A stretch of 64,000 nt of DNA from Verrucomicrobiota bacterium (GTDB taxonomy: Bacteria > Verrucomicrobiota > Verrucomicrobiia > Verrucomicrobiales > Akkermansiaceae), in the NCBI GenBank assembly GCA_017301995.1, contig JAFLEH010000001.1:248001-312000 (forward strand). Direction: 5' to 3'. Of this stretch, positions 9,453 through 19,127 are shown piece by piece. Within the stretch, counting starts at the first letter, position 1; each line of letters opens with the position of its first letter. Both the position numbers and the translations under genes were made by a program. The notes beneath the pieces are model-generated. The model saw only the letters and a list, made by a program, of their open reading frames with translations. It made no database searches and had not been told where the DNA came from.

Positions 9453-12065
9453 ATGAACCGCACCGGCATTGCACCACTCCTGAAAACCGCCGCTTTCGTT
9501 GCCATTGGCCTTCAATGGTGTGCCCAGGCCGTCGATATCCCGGTGGCTGGCGAATGGCGGGTCTATCTGGAGCAACCGCGCAAGCCGGATTGCAGGTTCC
9601 AACCGCCGTTGGACGTTTACGCAAGCGCCCCGAAGATCCGGCTTCCGGGAACGCTCGACGAGGTGGGAATCGGCAACGCGGGAGCGGACGATGGCGGCAC
9701 CTCCCGCCTTTGGCGGCGGGTTTTGTTTTCCGGCCGGGCGTGGTATCATCGGCGGATTGAGATTCCACCGGATGCGTCCGGCAAGGAATTGCATCTGACC
9801 TTGGAACGCACCAAGTTCTCCAAAATGTGGTTGGACAACGCATGGATCGGCGAACAACGCCGGCTCTGCGTGCCGCACCGGTACGTCATTCCGGGTGGTC
9901 TGGCGAAACCGGGCGCGCATACTCTAACCATCCTGATCGACAACGACCCGCTCAACGGCAATCCGGGATTCACCTTCAACGCCCATCAGAATTCCGACCA
10001 GACCCAAACCAACTGGAACGGAATCATCGGCAAGCTGGTTCTATCAACCGATCCCCGCACTCCCGCGGCACTCACCGGCCACACCTCGTTCAAGGCCGAG
10101 GGAACCCATTTCACCGACGGCGGAAAACGGGTGTTCCTCCGCGGCAAGCACGATGCCTGTGTGTTTCCCCTGCTGGGTCACGCGCCAATGGACACGGCCA
10201 CCTGGGAAGAATATCTCGGAAGCGTCAAGAGCTACGGATTCAATCATCTGCGTTTCCACTCGTGGTGTCCGCCCAAGGCCGCGTTCGAGGCGGCCGACAA
10301 ACTCGGCATCCATCTGCAACCCGAGCTTCCTATCTGGGGCCGGTTTCCCGCCGACGAGAACCACCCGGATTTCAAATTCCTGCTCGACGAGGGCGAGGCG
10401 ATTCTGCGCGAGTATGGCAACCACAAGTCGTTCCGGATGTTCTGCCTCGGCAATGAGCTATCCGCGGATCCGGCTGGCATGCGCATGCTGGTGGATCGTT
10501 TCCGCGCGATCGCGCCTGACAAACTTTATACTTTCGCCGCATGGCCGCATCTGGGCGGTCTCGGCGTCCCGGACGGGGAGGATTATATGATTTCCGCGCG
10601 CATCGGCCGTCGCGATGACCAAACCGGATTCTCCAACAACACCCGCGGATCGTTCGCGCATGTGGACAACCGCGACGGCGGCATCATCAACGCCGAAACA
10701 CCCAACACCGACCGCGATTTCTCCAGCGGCGTCCGGCTCGGAGGCAAACCGGTGCTCGGCCATGAAACCGGGCAGTTCCAGTTCTATCCGGACGCCCGCG
10801 AGTTGCCACGCTACACCGGAGTGCTCGCCCCCCGGAATCTCGAGCGTCTGCTGGACCGCGCCCACAAGATCCATGGCAAGGCGCGGGTGGAGGAGTTCTT
10901 CCGCGCGGTCGGACCACTTGCGGTACAGTGTTACAAGGAGGAGTTCGAGATGGCGCGCCGCACCGCGGATATGGCTGGTTTCCAGACTCTCGACCTTCAG
11001 GACTTTCCGGGCCAAGGCACCGCATTGATCGGGCCACTGAATGCGTTCATGGAAAACAAAGGATTCGTCACCCGCGAGGAATTCCTCGCTTTCAATGGGG
11101 ACATCGTGCCGCTCGCCCGGTTCCCCAAATTCGTTTGGCTCTCCGGTGAAACCTTCACCACCCGCGTGGCGGTTTCCAACTACTCCGCCAGCAACCTCGA
11201 CACCGAACTCGCCTGGAGCCTAACCGACAACCGTGGCGCAGCCATACGCGACGGCCGGATCCGCGCCCGCATTCCGCAGGGCGAAGTGCGTGACGCGGGT
11301 TCCATCGCCATTCCGCTGGATTTCGTGAAGCAACCGGGACGCTACACCCTCGCGGTGCGCCTACCCGGCATGGAATCACCTAACACATGGCCGCTGTGGA
11401 TCTATCCGGGTGTGCCGGACAGCGCCTTCAAGCCAACAGCGAGCGTTCGGGTCTTCTCCCGGCCCGACGACCGGATGTTCGAAACCCTGCGCAATGGAGG
11501 AAAGGCCGTGTTGTTCGCGGAAGAACACGCGTTATCCAAACAAACCGTCACCCAGGGGCTTTTCATCCCATGCTTCTGGAACTACTCGATGTTCAACGGC
11601 ATCGCCGGTGGCAAACCCGACCGGACCTCGCCCGGCACCCTCGGGCTGCTGATCCGTCCCGATCATCCGGCGCTCGCCGGGTTTCCCACCGAATTCCATT
11701 CCGACTGGCAATGGTGGCCAATCATGAAATTCGCCGAGCCACTGATCCTCGACGGCGTCAAACAGCTCCGACCCATCGTCGAACCGATCGACAACGTCGA
11801 ACGCTGCCACCGGCTCGGCCTGCTGTTCGAGATCAAGGTCGGCCCCGGTAGGCTGCTCGTCTGCATGGCAGACCTGCCAAAGGCCATCGCCAACGGATTC
11901 CGCGGACAGAACGAGATCCGGCAGCTTTACGCGTCCATCATGACCTACGCCAACGGCCCCAATTTCGAGCCCGCCGAGTCTCTATCCGAAGATGAAACGA
12001 AATCGTTGTTCTCCGCATCTTCGTCGCCTTCAAACCCGAAGGGGGTGGAGAACCATTCCTACTGA
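9453..12065 (+). CDS. Secreted GH2-like glycoside hydrolase (beta-galactosidase/glucuronidase type)
   Basis: This is an 870-residue protein. The ATG at 9453 gives MNRTGIAPLLKTAAFVAIG, a signal peptide; in-frame codons upstream are not plausible leader. The N-terminal sugar-binding jelly-roll is visible (VAGEWRVYLEQP, LPGTLDE, WYHRRIEIPPDASGKELHL, KMWLDNAWIG). The catalytic domain starts near 220 (FLRGKHDACVFPL, FNHLRFHSWCPPKAAFEAAD, ELPIWGRF) and includes FCLGNELSAD near 333, where the GNE glutamate is the usual GH2 acid/base. The nucleophile is not assigned with certainty; KPVLGHETGQFQFYPD near 433 is the best candidate. Beta-sandwich domains follow. It is probably exported and degrades plant or algal glycans; the sugar specificity is unknown. 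Divergent from the GH5-like gene. Confidence 0.82.
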   Translation: MNRTGIAPLLKTAAFVAIGLQWCAQAVDIPVAGEWRVYLEQPRKPDCRFQPPLDVYASAPKIRLPGTLDEVGIGNAGADDGGTSRLWRRVLFSGRAWYHRRIEIPPDASGKELHLTLERTKFSKMWLDNAWIGEQRRLCVPHRYVIPGGLAKPGAHTLTILIDNDPLNGNPGFTFNAHQNSDQTQTNWNGIIGKLVLSTDPRTPAALTGHTSFKAEGTHFTDGGKRVFLRGKHDACVFPLLGHAPMDTATWEEYLGSVKSYGFNHLRFHSWCPPKAAFEAADKLGIHLQPELPIWGRFPADENHPDFKFLLDEGEAILREYGNHKSFRMFCLGNELSADPAGMRMLVDRFRAIAPDKLYTFAAWPHLGGLGVPDGEDYMISARIGRRDDQTGFSNNTRGSFAHVDNRDGGIINAETPNTDRDFSSGVRLGGKPVLGHETGQFQFYPDARELPRYTGVLAPRNLERLLDRAHKIHGKARVEEFFRAVGPLAVQCYKEEFEMARRTADMAGFQTLDLQDFPGQGTALIGPLNAFMENKGFVTREEFLAFNGDIVPLARFPKFVWLSGETFTTRVAVSNYSASNLDTELAWSLTDNRGAAIRDGRIRARIPQGEVRDAGSIAIPLDFVKQPGRYTLAVRLPGMESPNTWPLWIYPGVPDSAFKPTASVRVFSRPDDRMFETLRNGGKAVLFAEEHALSKQTVTQGLFIPCFWNYSMFNGIAGGKPDRTSPGTLGLLIRPDHPALAGFPTEFHSDWQWWPIMKFAEPLILDGVKQLRPIVEPIDNVERCHRLGLLFEIKVGPGRLLVCMADLPKAIANGFRGQNEIRQLYASIMTYANGPNFEPAESLSEDETKSLFSASSSPSNPKGVENHSY

Positions 12066-12089
12066 GCGGATTTCCGAAACGACCGGAGT

Positions 12090-12794
12090 CTAGCCTTTCC
12101 TGCGTCGCAGCAGGGAAAGCACGCCCAAACCGCCCAACAGCGCCACGGAACTTTCCGGCACCGCGAAGAACCCGGTGTCCATGCCGTTTTGCGCGATCGC
12201 GATGTCGGAGTAGGTCCAGCCGCCTCCGCCTCCGCCTTCGCGCAAATGGATTTCATTGAAGGTGGCGTTTGCCTGGAAGGTTGTCGTCAAACTGGAACTC
12301 TGGGCATCCTCGGTGAGTCCCAGATCCGGATTCAGCCATACCGTGACGTTGTCATTGCCGCCATTCACGAAGTCCACCCGGATGACGATCGTGGTAAGGT
12401 CGGTGTTTCTAACCAACTGATAGAACTGGCTTGGTTCGGGATTGGCGGATTTCAGGTCGAGATCGCCGGAAGCGGTTGAAAACGCGCTGTACGCATAGGC
12501 TCCCCACGCGTTGCCGACTCCCAAACGCTCGCCTCCACCCTCCCATAACTGGAAACCGGCGTAGTAATTCTCGGTCGTGCTGTTCGACGCCGGATTGGTC
12601 ACGGTGAACTTGAAATACAACGTGTCCGCAGCCGAAGAACCGCGGGAGAGGGAAAGACCCGGAAGGTTCGATCCCGCCAAGGATTCATCGACGGAAATGG
12701 GGCCCGCATTGGTGTAAAGAACCGCGGCCGGACAGGTTCCGGCCAGAGCCAGACCCAGCGGAACGATTGAGAGGAGAGGTGATTTGTGACGCAT
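12090..12794 (-). CDS. PEP-CTERM exported protein
   Basis: The ATG at 12794 gives a signal peptide (MRHKSPLLSIVPLGLALAG) and 234 residues; an upstream ATG at 12824 adds ten unlikely residues. The body is a single beta-rich domain (YFKFTVTNPASN, YYAGFQLWEGGGERLGVGNA, VIRVDFVNGGNDNVTVWLNP) found in many PEP-CTERM proteins without known activity. The C-terminus AVPESSVALLGGLGVLSLL followed by RRRKG is a PEP-CTERM variant with Pro-Glu-Ser. It converges on the GH2-like gene, with only 24 nt between the stops. Confidence 0.8.
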   Translation of the reverse strand: MRHKSPLLSIVPLGLALAGTCPAAVLYTNAGPISVDESLAGSNLPGLSLSRGSSAADTLYFKFTVTNPASNSTTENYYAGFQLWEGGGERLGVGNAWGAYAYSAFSTASGDLDLKSANPEPSQFYQLVRNTDLTTIVIRVDFVNGGNDNVTVWLNPDLGLTEDAQSSSLTTTFQANATFNEIHLREGGGGGGWTYSDIAIAQNGMDTGFFAVPESSVALLGGLGVLSLLRRRKG

Positions 12795-13000
12795 GGACTT
12801 GATGCAACTCGCCCGCCGCCTCACGCGGCAAGCAACCGGAAACTGGCATCTCCTCCCATCCTGTCAAGCGGTTTCTTGCGCCGTTTTTCGCATCGACAAC
12901 AGGCAACCCCGGAATTTCATACACCTCACCCGCGATGATGTGTATCTCCTTGCCACGCCGCCCCCGGTAGGCTTTATTGGTCTCCACGATCCCCGCCCGT

Positions 13001-13786
13001 ATGAAAATCGACCAATTTCCGCTTCTTCTCGTCACCTTCGGAACGTTCTTCATCGTGGCGCTGGCCATGGAAGCCGGGTATCGGCTCGGGCGATCCGCCC
13101 ACCGAAAGTCCGAGGACGAAAAGGAATCTCCGGTCTCCGCGATCGCGGGTGCCATACTGGGGCTCCTCGCATTCATGCTGGCGTTCACCTTCAGTATCGT
13201 TTCCGACCGATACGACACCAGAAAAGGCTTGGTTCGCGAGGAGGCGAACGCGATCCGAACCGCGTATGCCCGTGCCTCGTTCCTCCCCGAACCCGACCGA
13301 ACGCAAGCGAGGGAAATGCTCAAGAGCTACGTTGACGGAAGGGTGGCCGTGGTGACAAACCAGGACATGGACAAAGTGGCTTCCGCTCTCACGGAAGCCA
13401 CGCGTCTCCAGGACGGCTTGTGGCAAATGGCCGTGGCCAACGCCCGCAAGGACATGAACTCGGATGTGGCGGCGCTCTACGTCGAGTCCGTCAACGACCT
13501 GTGCTCGGTCCATGCGCTCCGAGTGGCCGTGGGACTTCAGGCGAGAATCCCCGGCGGCATCTGGATCGCCCTCTACGCTCTCGTTGTTCTCGGGATGATC
13601 TCGGTGGGCTATCAAACGGCGATAGCCGCCTCCAAGCGCTCGTACGCCGCTCCCATTCTGGCGCTGGCCTTCACCATCGTCCTCAGCCTGATCGCCCTGC
13701 TCGACCACCCACAGAACCGCCTGATCACGGTTTCCCAACAGCCGCTCGTCGATCTGCGGACAGCCATGGACCGTCCGCAACCCTGA
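13001..13786 (+). CDS. DUF4239 (bestrophin-like) membrane protein
   Basis: This is a 261-residue protein starting MKIDQFPLLLVTFGTFF; a TTG at 12977 would add eight residues. Two membrane helices lie near the N-terminus (LLLVTFGTFFIVALAMEAGY and AGAILGLLAFMLAFTFSIVS). A long soluble helical part follows (REEANAIRTAYARASFLPEP), then two more helices (IWIALYALVVLGMISVGY, ILALAFTIVLSLIALL). The EANAIRTAY motif after the second helix is typical of DUF4239, which is distantly related to bestrophin channels. Function is unproven. It converges on the EF-hand lipoprotein with 12 nt between stops. Confidence 0.75.
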   Translation: MKIDQFPLLLVTFGTFFIVALAMEAGYRLGRSAHRKSEDEKESPVSAIAGAILGLLAFMLAFTFSIVSDRYDTRKGLVREEANAIRTAYARASFLPEPDRTQAREMLKSYVDGRVAVVTNQDMDKVASALTEATRLQDGLWQMAVANARKDMNSDVAALYVESVNDLCSVHALRVAVGLQARIPGGIWIALYALVVLGMISVGYQTAIAASKRSYAAPILALAFTIVLSLIALLDHPQNRLITVSQQPLVDLRTAMDRPQP

Positions 13787-13798
13787 TCACCCGACGCT

Positions 13799-14134
13799 TC
13801 ACAGCCCAACCTCTTTGAAAATCACGGGACCGCGCTTTGCCCCGACTTCGGCCTCGTGCAGGGAGATCCGGGCGTCGCGGTTGGTGTCGTAGGCCTTCAT
13901 CACCTTGTTGTATTGCTCCGGAGTCAGATGAACGGTGCCTTTGTCGCGGATGCCGTCCTCAAGTTCCTTGCGGGTCAGATAACCGTCGCCGTTGTAGTCG
14001 AAGCGGTCGAACTTCTCCAGAAGACCGAACATTTTGTACTGGTCGTCAACATCCTTGCGTGAGGTCACGGGCGAGCACGCCGGCAAAAGTGCCGGCAAAA
14101 CCAAAACAGCGGGAACAAATCTCAGAGGGAGCAT
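13799..14134 (-). CDS. EF-hand lipoprotein
   Basis: This is a 111-residue protein. From the ATG at 14134 the signal peptide ends in a lipobox (ALLPAC), giving a lipid-anchored mature protein. Two calcium-binding EF-hand loops are visible: DYNGDGYLTRKEL, which is canonical, and DTNRDARISLHEAE, in which two positions differ from the best consensus. It lies 42 nt downstream of the large secreted protein on the same strand and may be co-transcribed. Role inferred: periplasmic or surface calcium binding. Confidence 0.75.
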   Translation of the reverse strand: MLPLRFVPAVLVLPALLPACSPVTSRKDVDDQYKMFGLLEKFDRFDYNGDGYLTRKELEDGIRDKGTVHLTPEQYNKVMKAYDTNRDARISLHEAEVGAKRGPVIFKEVGL

Positions 14135-14176
14135 GGCGGGAGAATCCACAGCCCCCCCTCCCCGATCAAGGGCAAA

Positions 14177-16534
14177 TCACTCCATCTCCAAATTCTGTTC
14201 CCGCGGCTGGTCACCCCAACCCCAGGGGCCGAACGATTTGGATCCGGGCGCGCCGCTGACGATGATCGTGTAGTCGGAGGTTCCCCCGCTCGACGCGGTA
14301 TCGGTTTCCAGGAAAAACCGGCCGTTTGGATCGGTCAACGCGGTACGCCCATCCAAGGTGGTGCCGACCACGGCTCCCGCCACGGGCGTGGTGCGGAAGC
14401 CATCGGTCCACACCGTGCCCTGGATCGTCACCCGCCGCGCAACCACCTCACCTGCCGCCCGGTCACGCAACCGGTAATAGCGTTGGCCGAGGTATTTCGC
14501 GTCACTGTCATGGAATTGGTTCGTTTGTTGGACGTCGCCGATCCAGCGTTCTTCCTGGGGTAGCCAGCGCCGCATGTCCGGAGAGGTTTCCACCACATAA
14601 CTCCGCTGCGGTTCGCCGCCGGAAATTCCGATGTTCATCCCCATCCCTCCGTCGGAAATCGCCAGTACCGGCATGCTGGGCGAACCCGTGGTGGTGATGG
14701 TGAACTCGGTGATGCTTCGGAAACCCGAAGCCCCTCCCCATGCGCCGTAGGATCCATCCATGTCGGTCACATAGGTGAAGGCCAGACTGACATGATAGGT
14801 CCGCCCCGGCCACAGGGTTCCGGCGGGCAGGGTGAACCCGGTTCCGCTTGTTAGCTCCTCGTTGTCCACCCAGATAACCTCGTTTCCCTGATCGTTCTCG
14901 ATCTCCAGTTCGATCAACCCGCTACCCACCGCCATCACCGGGCTCCATCCGTCCAAGGCGTTCCAGGTGATCGGCGTGTCCACGGACGGGTTGATCGCCT
15001 GAAGGGCTGTGTGGTTGGTGACCACGGGCGCGGCCGGATAGTTGTCCGAGGCGCCAAGATCGAGTGTCAGAGCCTTGGTCCCATCCGAAACTCCGGTTAG
15101 AGAATAGATGAAGGTTCCGTTGGGGAAAAACCGATCCAAGTCCGTTTTCGAAGCGAACGTGGCCTCAATGCCCATCGCGGGGTCCCACTCGGACGGCTGG
15201 AGCTTCCCGGTGGTCCCGGTGGCGCCAAGCGTGAGCAAGGCCGGCTCCCTCACCCGGTTGAACGCGGCCAGTTCCACCGCCACATCGCACCCATACATTC
15301 CGGACGCCACCGGTGCGGGGCCGGTCTGCCGGAATCCGCGCGCCTTTACCACATAGTAGCCCGCGACATCGGGCGGGCTTTCGGGCGCGTCCATGGTGGT
15401 TGTGAAATACCCGGACCGGCTGCCGGTCAGCGCAAACCCGGCCGCGTCGCGGAATCCCGTTAGATCGAGCGACCAGTCGATCCGGGTCCCGGCGGGCAGT
15501 GCGGAGTTGTATTTGCACCAGAGCACGCGGTTTCCGTCGTTCCACTGATAGCTGAAGTTCGACGGGTTCAGTCCCGTGCCCGACCATGTGACCGCCCTGA
15601 AGGAAGGATTCATCTGGCGGGTGAACCGGAAGGTGACGGCCGAGTCGCGGCCGACGCCGGATTGATAGTCCGGCGGCAGCGCCCGAGCCAGACCGGCTCC
15701 CAGCGCCGCTCCGGACTGGGCCGCGGTCTGGATGTTGAAGTTCACGACCTTGTGGTATCCGGCGATGGCCATCCCGTAGCTGGCGTTCACGCCAACCACC
15801 TTGACGAACATCACCTCGGCCTCGTAGGTGCGCCCGGCCTGAAGGGTACCTGCCGGGATCGTCGCTTGCACCGAAGTTCCGTTGAGCGATCCGGCCTCTC
15901 CCGGTCCCGCCGTTCCGAACACCCTGTCACCTTCATCCCCAAAGACCGACATCATGACAAAATCATTGCTGGTGCCCCCGGTGAACGCCGACCACTGGAC
16001 CACCGCGTCGGTGGCTGAGTTAAGCGATTGCAGTGACGAGAAGTTGGTGATCCTGGGAACGGGCGGATAGACCCCGCCGGATAGATTCACCGTCACCGAC
16101 CGCGGGCCGTCATGCTGCGTCGCAAGAGTGAATGTGTAGCTTCCGTCCGGCCTCCGGGTGTCGAGGTCCAACAACTCGTCCGACTGATACTCGGTCCGCA
16201 GTTCGGTCCCCCCGGTTTCCTCCCTGACCAGCGGCAAAACCTCGCCTCCGGGAATCTGCACGGTCCCCTGCAAGACCACGCCGGACGCCGATTCCCGCAC
16301 AAATGCCTCCAGCGCGAGCGGACGGTCGTCTTCCCAATTGTCCCAATCCTTCAGCATCACGAAATCCGGTCCGCTTTGCCTGAACCGCTGGCCTTTCACC
16401 ACCACCATTAGGTTCGCATCGGCGGCAGCCGCCACGGCGACCAGGCCGACGGCCATGCCGGTCACAAACGCGCGCGAAAAAAGTCGGGCTGCCGTCGGCG
16501 CGGGGCCGGCCACTCGGGTTGTGCTGGTTTTCAT
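14177..16534 (-). CDS. Large secreted beta-sandwich protein with carboxypeptidase-regulatory-like end
   Basis: This 785-residue protein has a long signal region (hydrophobic FVTGMAVGLVAVAAAADA). The body has two related halves: residues ~35-265 and ~395-620 both begin with a GQRFRQSGP/ARGFRQTGP-type strand. Both contain 'ITNFSSLQSLN' or 'VTNHTALQAIN' segments followed by 'AGTLQAGRTYEAEVMF' or 'AGTLWPGRTYHVSLAF'. This points to internal duplication, with an Ig-like domain between the halves (AVTFRFTRQMNPSFRAVTWS). The end (VTIQGTVWTDGFRTTPVAGA ... ALTDPNGRF) looks like a carboxypeptidase regulatory-like domain. No PEP-CTERM tail and no catalytic motif are seen; the function is not recognised. 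Confidence 0.72.
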   Translation of the reverse strand: MKTSTTRVAGPAPTAARLFSRAFVTGMAVGLVAVAAAADANLMVVVKGQRFRQSGPDFVMLKDWDNWEDDRPLALEAFVRESASGVVLQGTVQIPGGEVLPLVREETGGTELRTEYQSDELLDLDTRRPDGSYTFTLATQHDGPRSVTVNLSGGVYPPVPRITNFSSLQSLNSATDAVVQWSAFTGGTSNDFVMMSVFGDEGDRVFGTAGPGEAGSLNGTSVQATIPAGTLQAGRTYEAEVMFVKVVGVNASYGMAIAGYHKVVNFNIQTAAQSGAALGAGLARALPPDYQSGVGRDSAVTFRFTRQMNPSFRAVTWSGTGLNPSNFSYQWNDGNRVLWCKYNSALPAGTRIDWSLDLTGFRDAAGFALTGSRSGYFTTTMDAPESPPDVAGYYVVKARGFRQTGPAPVASGMYGCDVAVELAAFNRVREPALLTLGATGTTGKLQPSEWDPAMGIEATFASKTDLDRFFPNGTFIYSLTGVSDGTKALTLDLGASDNYPAAPVVTNHTALQAINPSVDTPITWNALDGWSPVMAVGSGLIELEIENDQGNEVIWVDNEELTSGTGFTLPAGTLWPGRTYHVSLAFTYVTDMDGSYGAWGGASGFRSITEFTITTTGSPSMPVLAISDGGMGMNIGISGGEPQRSYVVETSPDMRRWLPQEERWIGDVQQTNQFHDSDAKYLGQRYYRLRDRAAGEVVARRVTIQGTVWTDGFRTTPVAGAVVGTTLDGRTALTDPNGRFFLETDTASSGGTSDYTIIVSGAPGSKSFGPWGWGDQPREQNLEME

Positions 16535-16671
16535 GGAAAATCGGGGAATTTCGGGTTCTAACGGGTGCCCGGTCCGGAAATGCGGACCACGCGGACACCC
16601 GCCATTCCGGAAGCTACGCTTTGGCGTCTCCGATCACAACGCACTTTCCGCCTCAATTTGCGCGTATTTTG

Positions 16672-18084
16672 CTATTCCGTTGACCGGATCGCTTTCCGCA
16701 GATGCGCCGGCTGGATGCCAATCTGCTCGCGGTACTTCGCAACCGTCCGCCGGGCGATCTTGATTCCCTGCCCGGCAAGCGCCTTGGCCAGCGCCTCGTC
16801 GGTGAGCGGCTTGGCGGGATTCTCACGCTGCACCAACCGCAGCATGGCCTCTCGCACGGCCGCATTGGAAACCTCCCCGCCGTCGCTCGTCTGATAGCCG
16901 GAGGCGAAAAACGCCCGCATTTCCAACAATCCGTGCGGTGTGAGAACGTACTTGCCCGCCACCGCGCGGGAAATGGTCGCATTGTGCATCCCGAGTTCCT
17001 CAGCCATCCCGGTCATCGTCATCGGCCGGAGCTGCCGTGGTCCATGATCGAGGAACGCACGTTGGTGTTCGATCACTTTGAACGTGATCGCCAGAATCGT
17101 TTCCTGCCGCAGCTCGATTGCCCGGATCAGCCCCTTGCCTTCCGCGATCCGATCACGCAGAAACTGGCGGGTCGCGGCATCGGTCTTCGCCCCACCGATC
17201 ATGTCCTTGTAAAAATCGTTGATCCGGAGGCTCGGCAAACGCTCGTCGGTTAGCCGCGCGGTCCACTCGCCGTCGTCGTCCCTTTCGATCACCACATCCG
17301 GCACGACAAACGGATTTCCCGCCGGCTCGAACGCCGCTCCGGGGTTCGGAGAGAGTCGCGCGATGGATGAGGTCGCCTCGGCCACCCGTTCCTCGGTCAC
17401 GCCGAGCGCGCGTGCGATCCTCGCGAACTGCCGTTTTGCCAAATCCTCCAAGTGTTCCGCCACGATCCGGTACTCCAGGCTTTCGCGATCTCCCCGACGC
17501 TCCAATTGGAGCAACAGCGAGTCCGGAAGGTTGGCGGCCCCCACACCCGGTGGATCGAATGAGCGCACCAACTCCAGCGCGGCATCCAACAACGTCGGCC
17601 GAATGCCCAGCCTGAGTCCCAACTCGCGCGCCGGCAGATCAAGAAACCCGCGGGAATCCAGATTTCCCAGCACCGCCTCGGCGGCAACACGCAGTTCCGG
17701 CTCGATCATCGAGTAGGCAAGCTGCTGGTGCAGAAACTGCTGGAGAGTTTCCGGCGCAACGATCGATTCATACAGGTGTTGGCGCTTCTCCTCATCGTCC
17801 TCGTTCCACGTCCCCAACCTACCACTGACGATGTCATCATCCCGCCAATCGTCGTCGGTTTCGTTGAGATGCTCCAGCGAATCGGCCGCTTCCGGATCCG
17901 GCCCGTCCGCGTCAAGGGAAACGGTTTCGCTGACATCCTCCAGCACGGGGTTGGCCTCCAAGGCCTGCCGAACCATCTGCGCAAGCTCCATGGTTCCGGC
18001 CTGCAACACCTCCAGACTCTTGCGCATCTGCGGCGCAAGGGTCTGCTGCTGGGATAGATTCTGATGCAGTGAAAATTCCGCCAT
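16672..18084 (-). CDS. rpoN: RNA polymerase sigma-54 factor
   Basis: This is a 470-residue protein. The start at 18084 (MAEFSLHQNLSQQQTLAPQM) matches the family's Gln-rich region I, which contacts activators; a longer frame to 18261 is open but not homologous. The core-binding region, the helix-turn-helix (TGMAEELGMHNATISRAVAG near 380) and the RpoN box ARRTVAKYRE near residue 450 are all present. Region I is followed by an acidic linker (SLDADGPDPEAADSLEHLNE). Sigma-54 directs transcription from -24/-12 promoters and needs AAA+ activators, none of which is in this window. It is divergent from gluQ with 209 nt between the starts. Confidence 0.97.
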   Translation of the reverse strand: MAEFSLHQNLSQQQTLAPQMRKSLEVLQAGTMELAQMVRQALEANPVLEDVSETVSLDADGPDPEAADSLEHLNETDDDWRDDDIVSGRLGTWNEDDEEKRQHLYESIVAPETLQQFLHQQLAYSMIEPELRVAAEAVLGNLDSRGFLDLPARELGLRLGIRPTLLDAALELVRSFDPPGVGAANLPDSLLLQLERRGDRESLEYRIVAEHLEDLAKRQFARIARALGVTEERVAEATSSIARLSPNPGAAFEPAGNPFVVPDVVIERDDDGEWTARLTDERLPSLRINDFYKDMIGGAKTDAATRQFLRDRIAEGKGLIRAIELRQETILAITFKVIEHQRAFLDHGPRQLRPMTMTGMAEELGMHNATISRAVAGKYVLTPHGLLEMRAFFASGYQTSDGGEVSNAAVREAMLRLVQRENPAKPLTDEALAKALAGQGIKIARRTVAKYREQIGIQPAHLRKAIRSTE

Positions 18085-18293
18085 CGGTCCTGCCTCCTGC
18101 CGAACCGGAAAGGAACGGCAACCGCATTTCAAACACAAGCAGAATCCATGCCACTTCGGAATTCCCGATCCGACGCCCCCCCCGCATAGAACTGTCGGAG
18201 GGCCTAAAAGTGATTTGTCACCGCCGGACCGAGCGCATGAAGCACGATCCACTGTTGGCAATCGTGGCGAATCGCCCTAAACTGCGCCCCTCC

Positions 18294-19127
18294 ATGGTCC
18301 GCACCCGTTTCGCTCCCAGTCCCACCGGACGGCTCCACTTGGGCCACGTTTTGGCCGCCCAAGTGGCCCATGACCTGGCGCGCCGCCACGGCGGCGCATT
18401 CCTCCTCCGCCACGAGGACATCGATTCCACCCGCGTCAGAGACCATCACTACGCGGAAATCGAGGAGGATCTGCGATGGCTCGGATTCCGGTGGGACGAG
18501 CCTCCCTTGCGCCAGACCACCCGTCTCGAAGCCTATGCGGCCGCAATCGCCCAACTGCGTTCCATGGGCGTGATCTATCCGTGTTTCTGCACCCGAAAGG
18601 ACATTCTGCACGAGATTTCCGCCATGGCGTCCGCCCCCCAGGGGCCCGAAGGTCCTCTCTATCCGGGAATTTGCCGCCGGATCGACCCGGAAACCGTCCA
18701 GCGCAAACTGGCCGCGGGCGCCACCCCGGCATGGCGCCTCGATTCGCGGCTCGCCGCATCCCTTACCGGGCCGCTCACGTTCACCGACCTCCACCACGGC
18801 ACGGTCGGCGTCCGGCCGGATTTGTTAGGCGATGTGGTGCTATCCCGCAAGGACATCGGCGCCGCCTACCACCTCGCGGTCGTGGTGGATGACGCCTTCC
18901 AAAACATCTCCCATGTCACACGGGGAGAGGATCTGCTGCCCTCCACCCACATCCACAGGACGCTCCAGTCCCTGCTCGGCTTTCCGGAACCGCTGTATCT
19001 CCACCATCGGCTCGTGACCGATGGATCCGGCCGCCGCCTGGCGAAACGCCATGACGCACTCGCCATCGCCACCCTACGCGAGCGCGGCTGTTCGCCATCG
19101 GATGTGCTCGCCATGCTGCCGCATTGA
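18294..19127 (+). CDS. gluQ: Glutamyl-Q tRNA(Asp) synthetase
   Basis: This is a 277-residue protein, the size of GluQRS and far shorter than a full glutamyl-tRNA synthetase because the anticodon-binding domain is missing. The start at 18294 gives the family N-terminus MVRTRFAPSPTGRLHLGHV, with the HIGH-class motif HLGH at 15-18; an ATG at 18237 in the same frame is less likely. YPCFCTRKDI and YPGICR carry the Cys/Tyr zinc-site pattern typical of GluQRS. GRRLAKRHDA replaces the KMSKS loop. The enzyme attaches glutamate to queuosine at position 34 of tRNA-Asp. The gene's stop codon abuts the terminator of the convergent PEP-CTERM gene. Confidence 0.9.
   Translation: MVRTRFAPSPTGRLHLGHVLAAQVAHDLARRHGGAFLLRHEDIDSTRVRDHHYAEIEEDLRWLGFRWDEPPLRQTTRLEAYAAAIAQLRSMGVIYPCFCTRKDILHEISAMASAPQGPEGPLYPGICRRIDPETVQRKLAAGATPAWRLDSRLAASLTGPLTFTDLHHGTVGVRPDLLGDVVLSRKDIGAAYHLAVVVDDAFQNISHVTRGEDLLPSTHIHRTLQSLLGFPEPLYLHHRLVTDGSGRRLAKRHDALAIATLRERGCSPSDVLAMLPH

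Noticed and set aside
14078..14101. Direct repeat GCCGGCAAAA twice
   Set aside because: It lies inside the signal-peptide codons of the EF-hand lipoprotein and simply encodes Leu/Pro-rich sequence.
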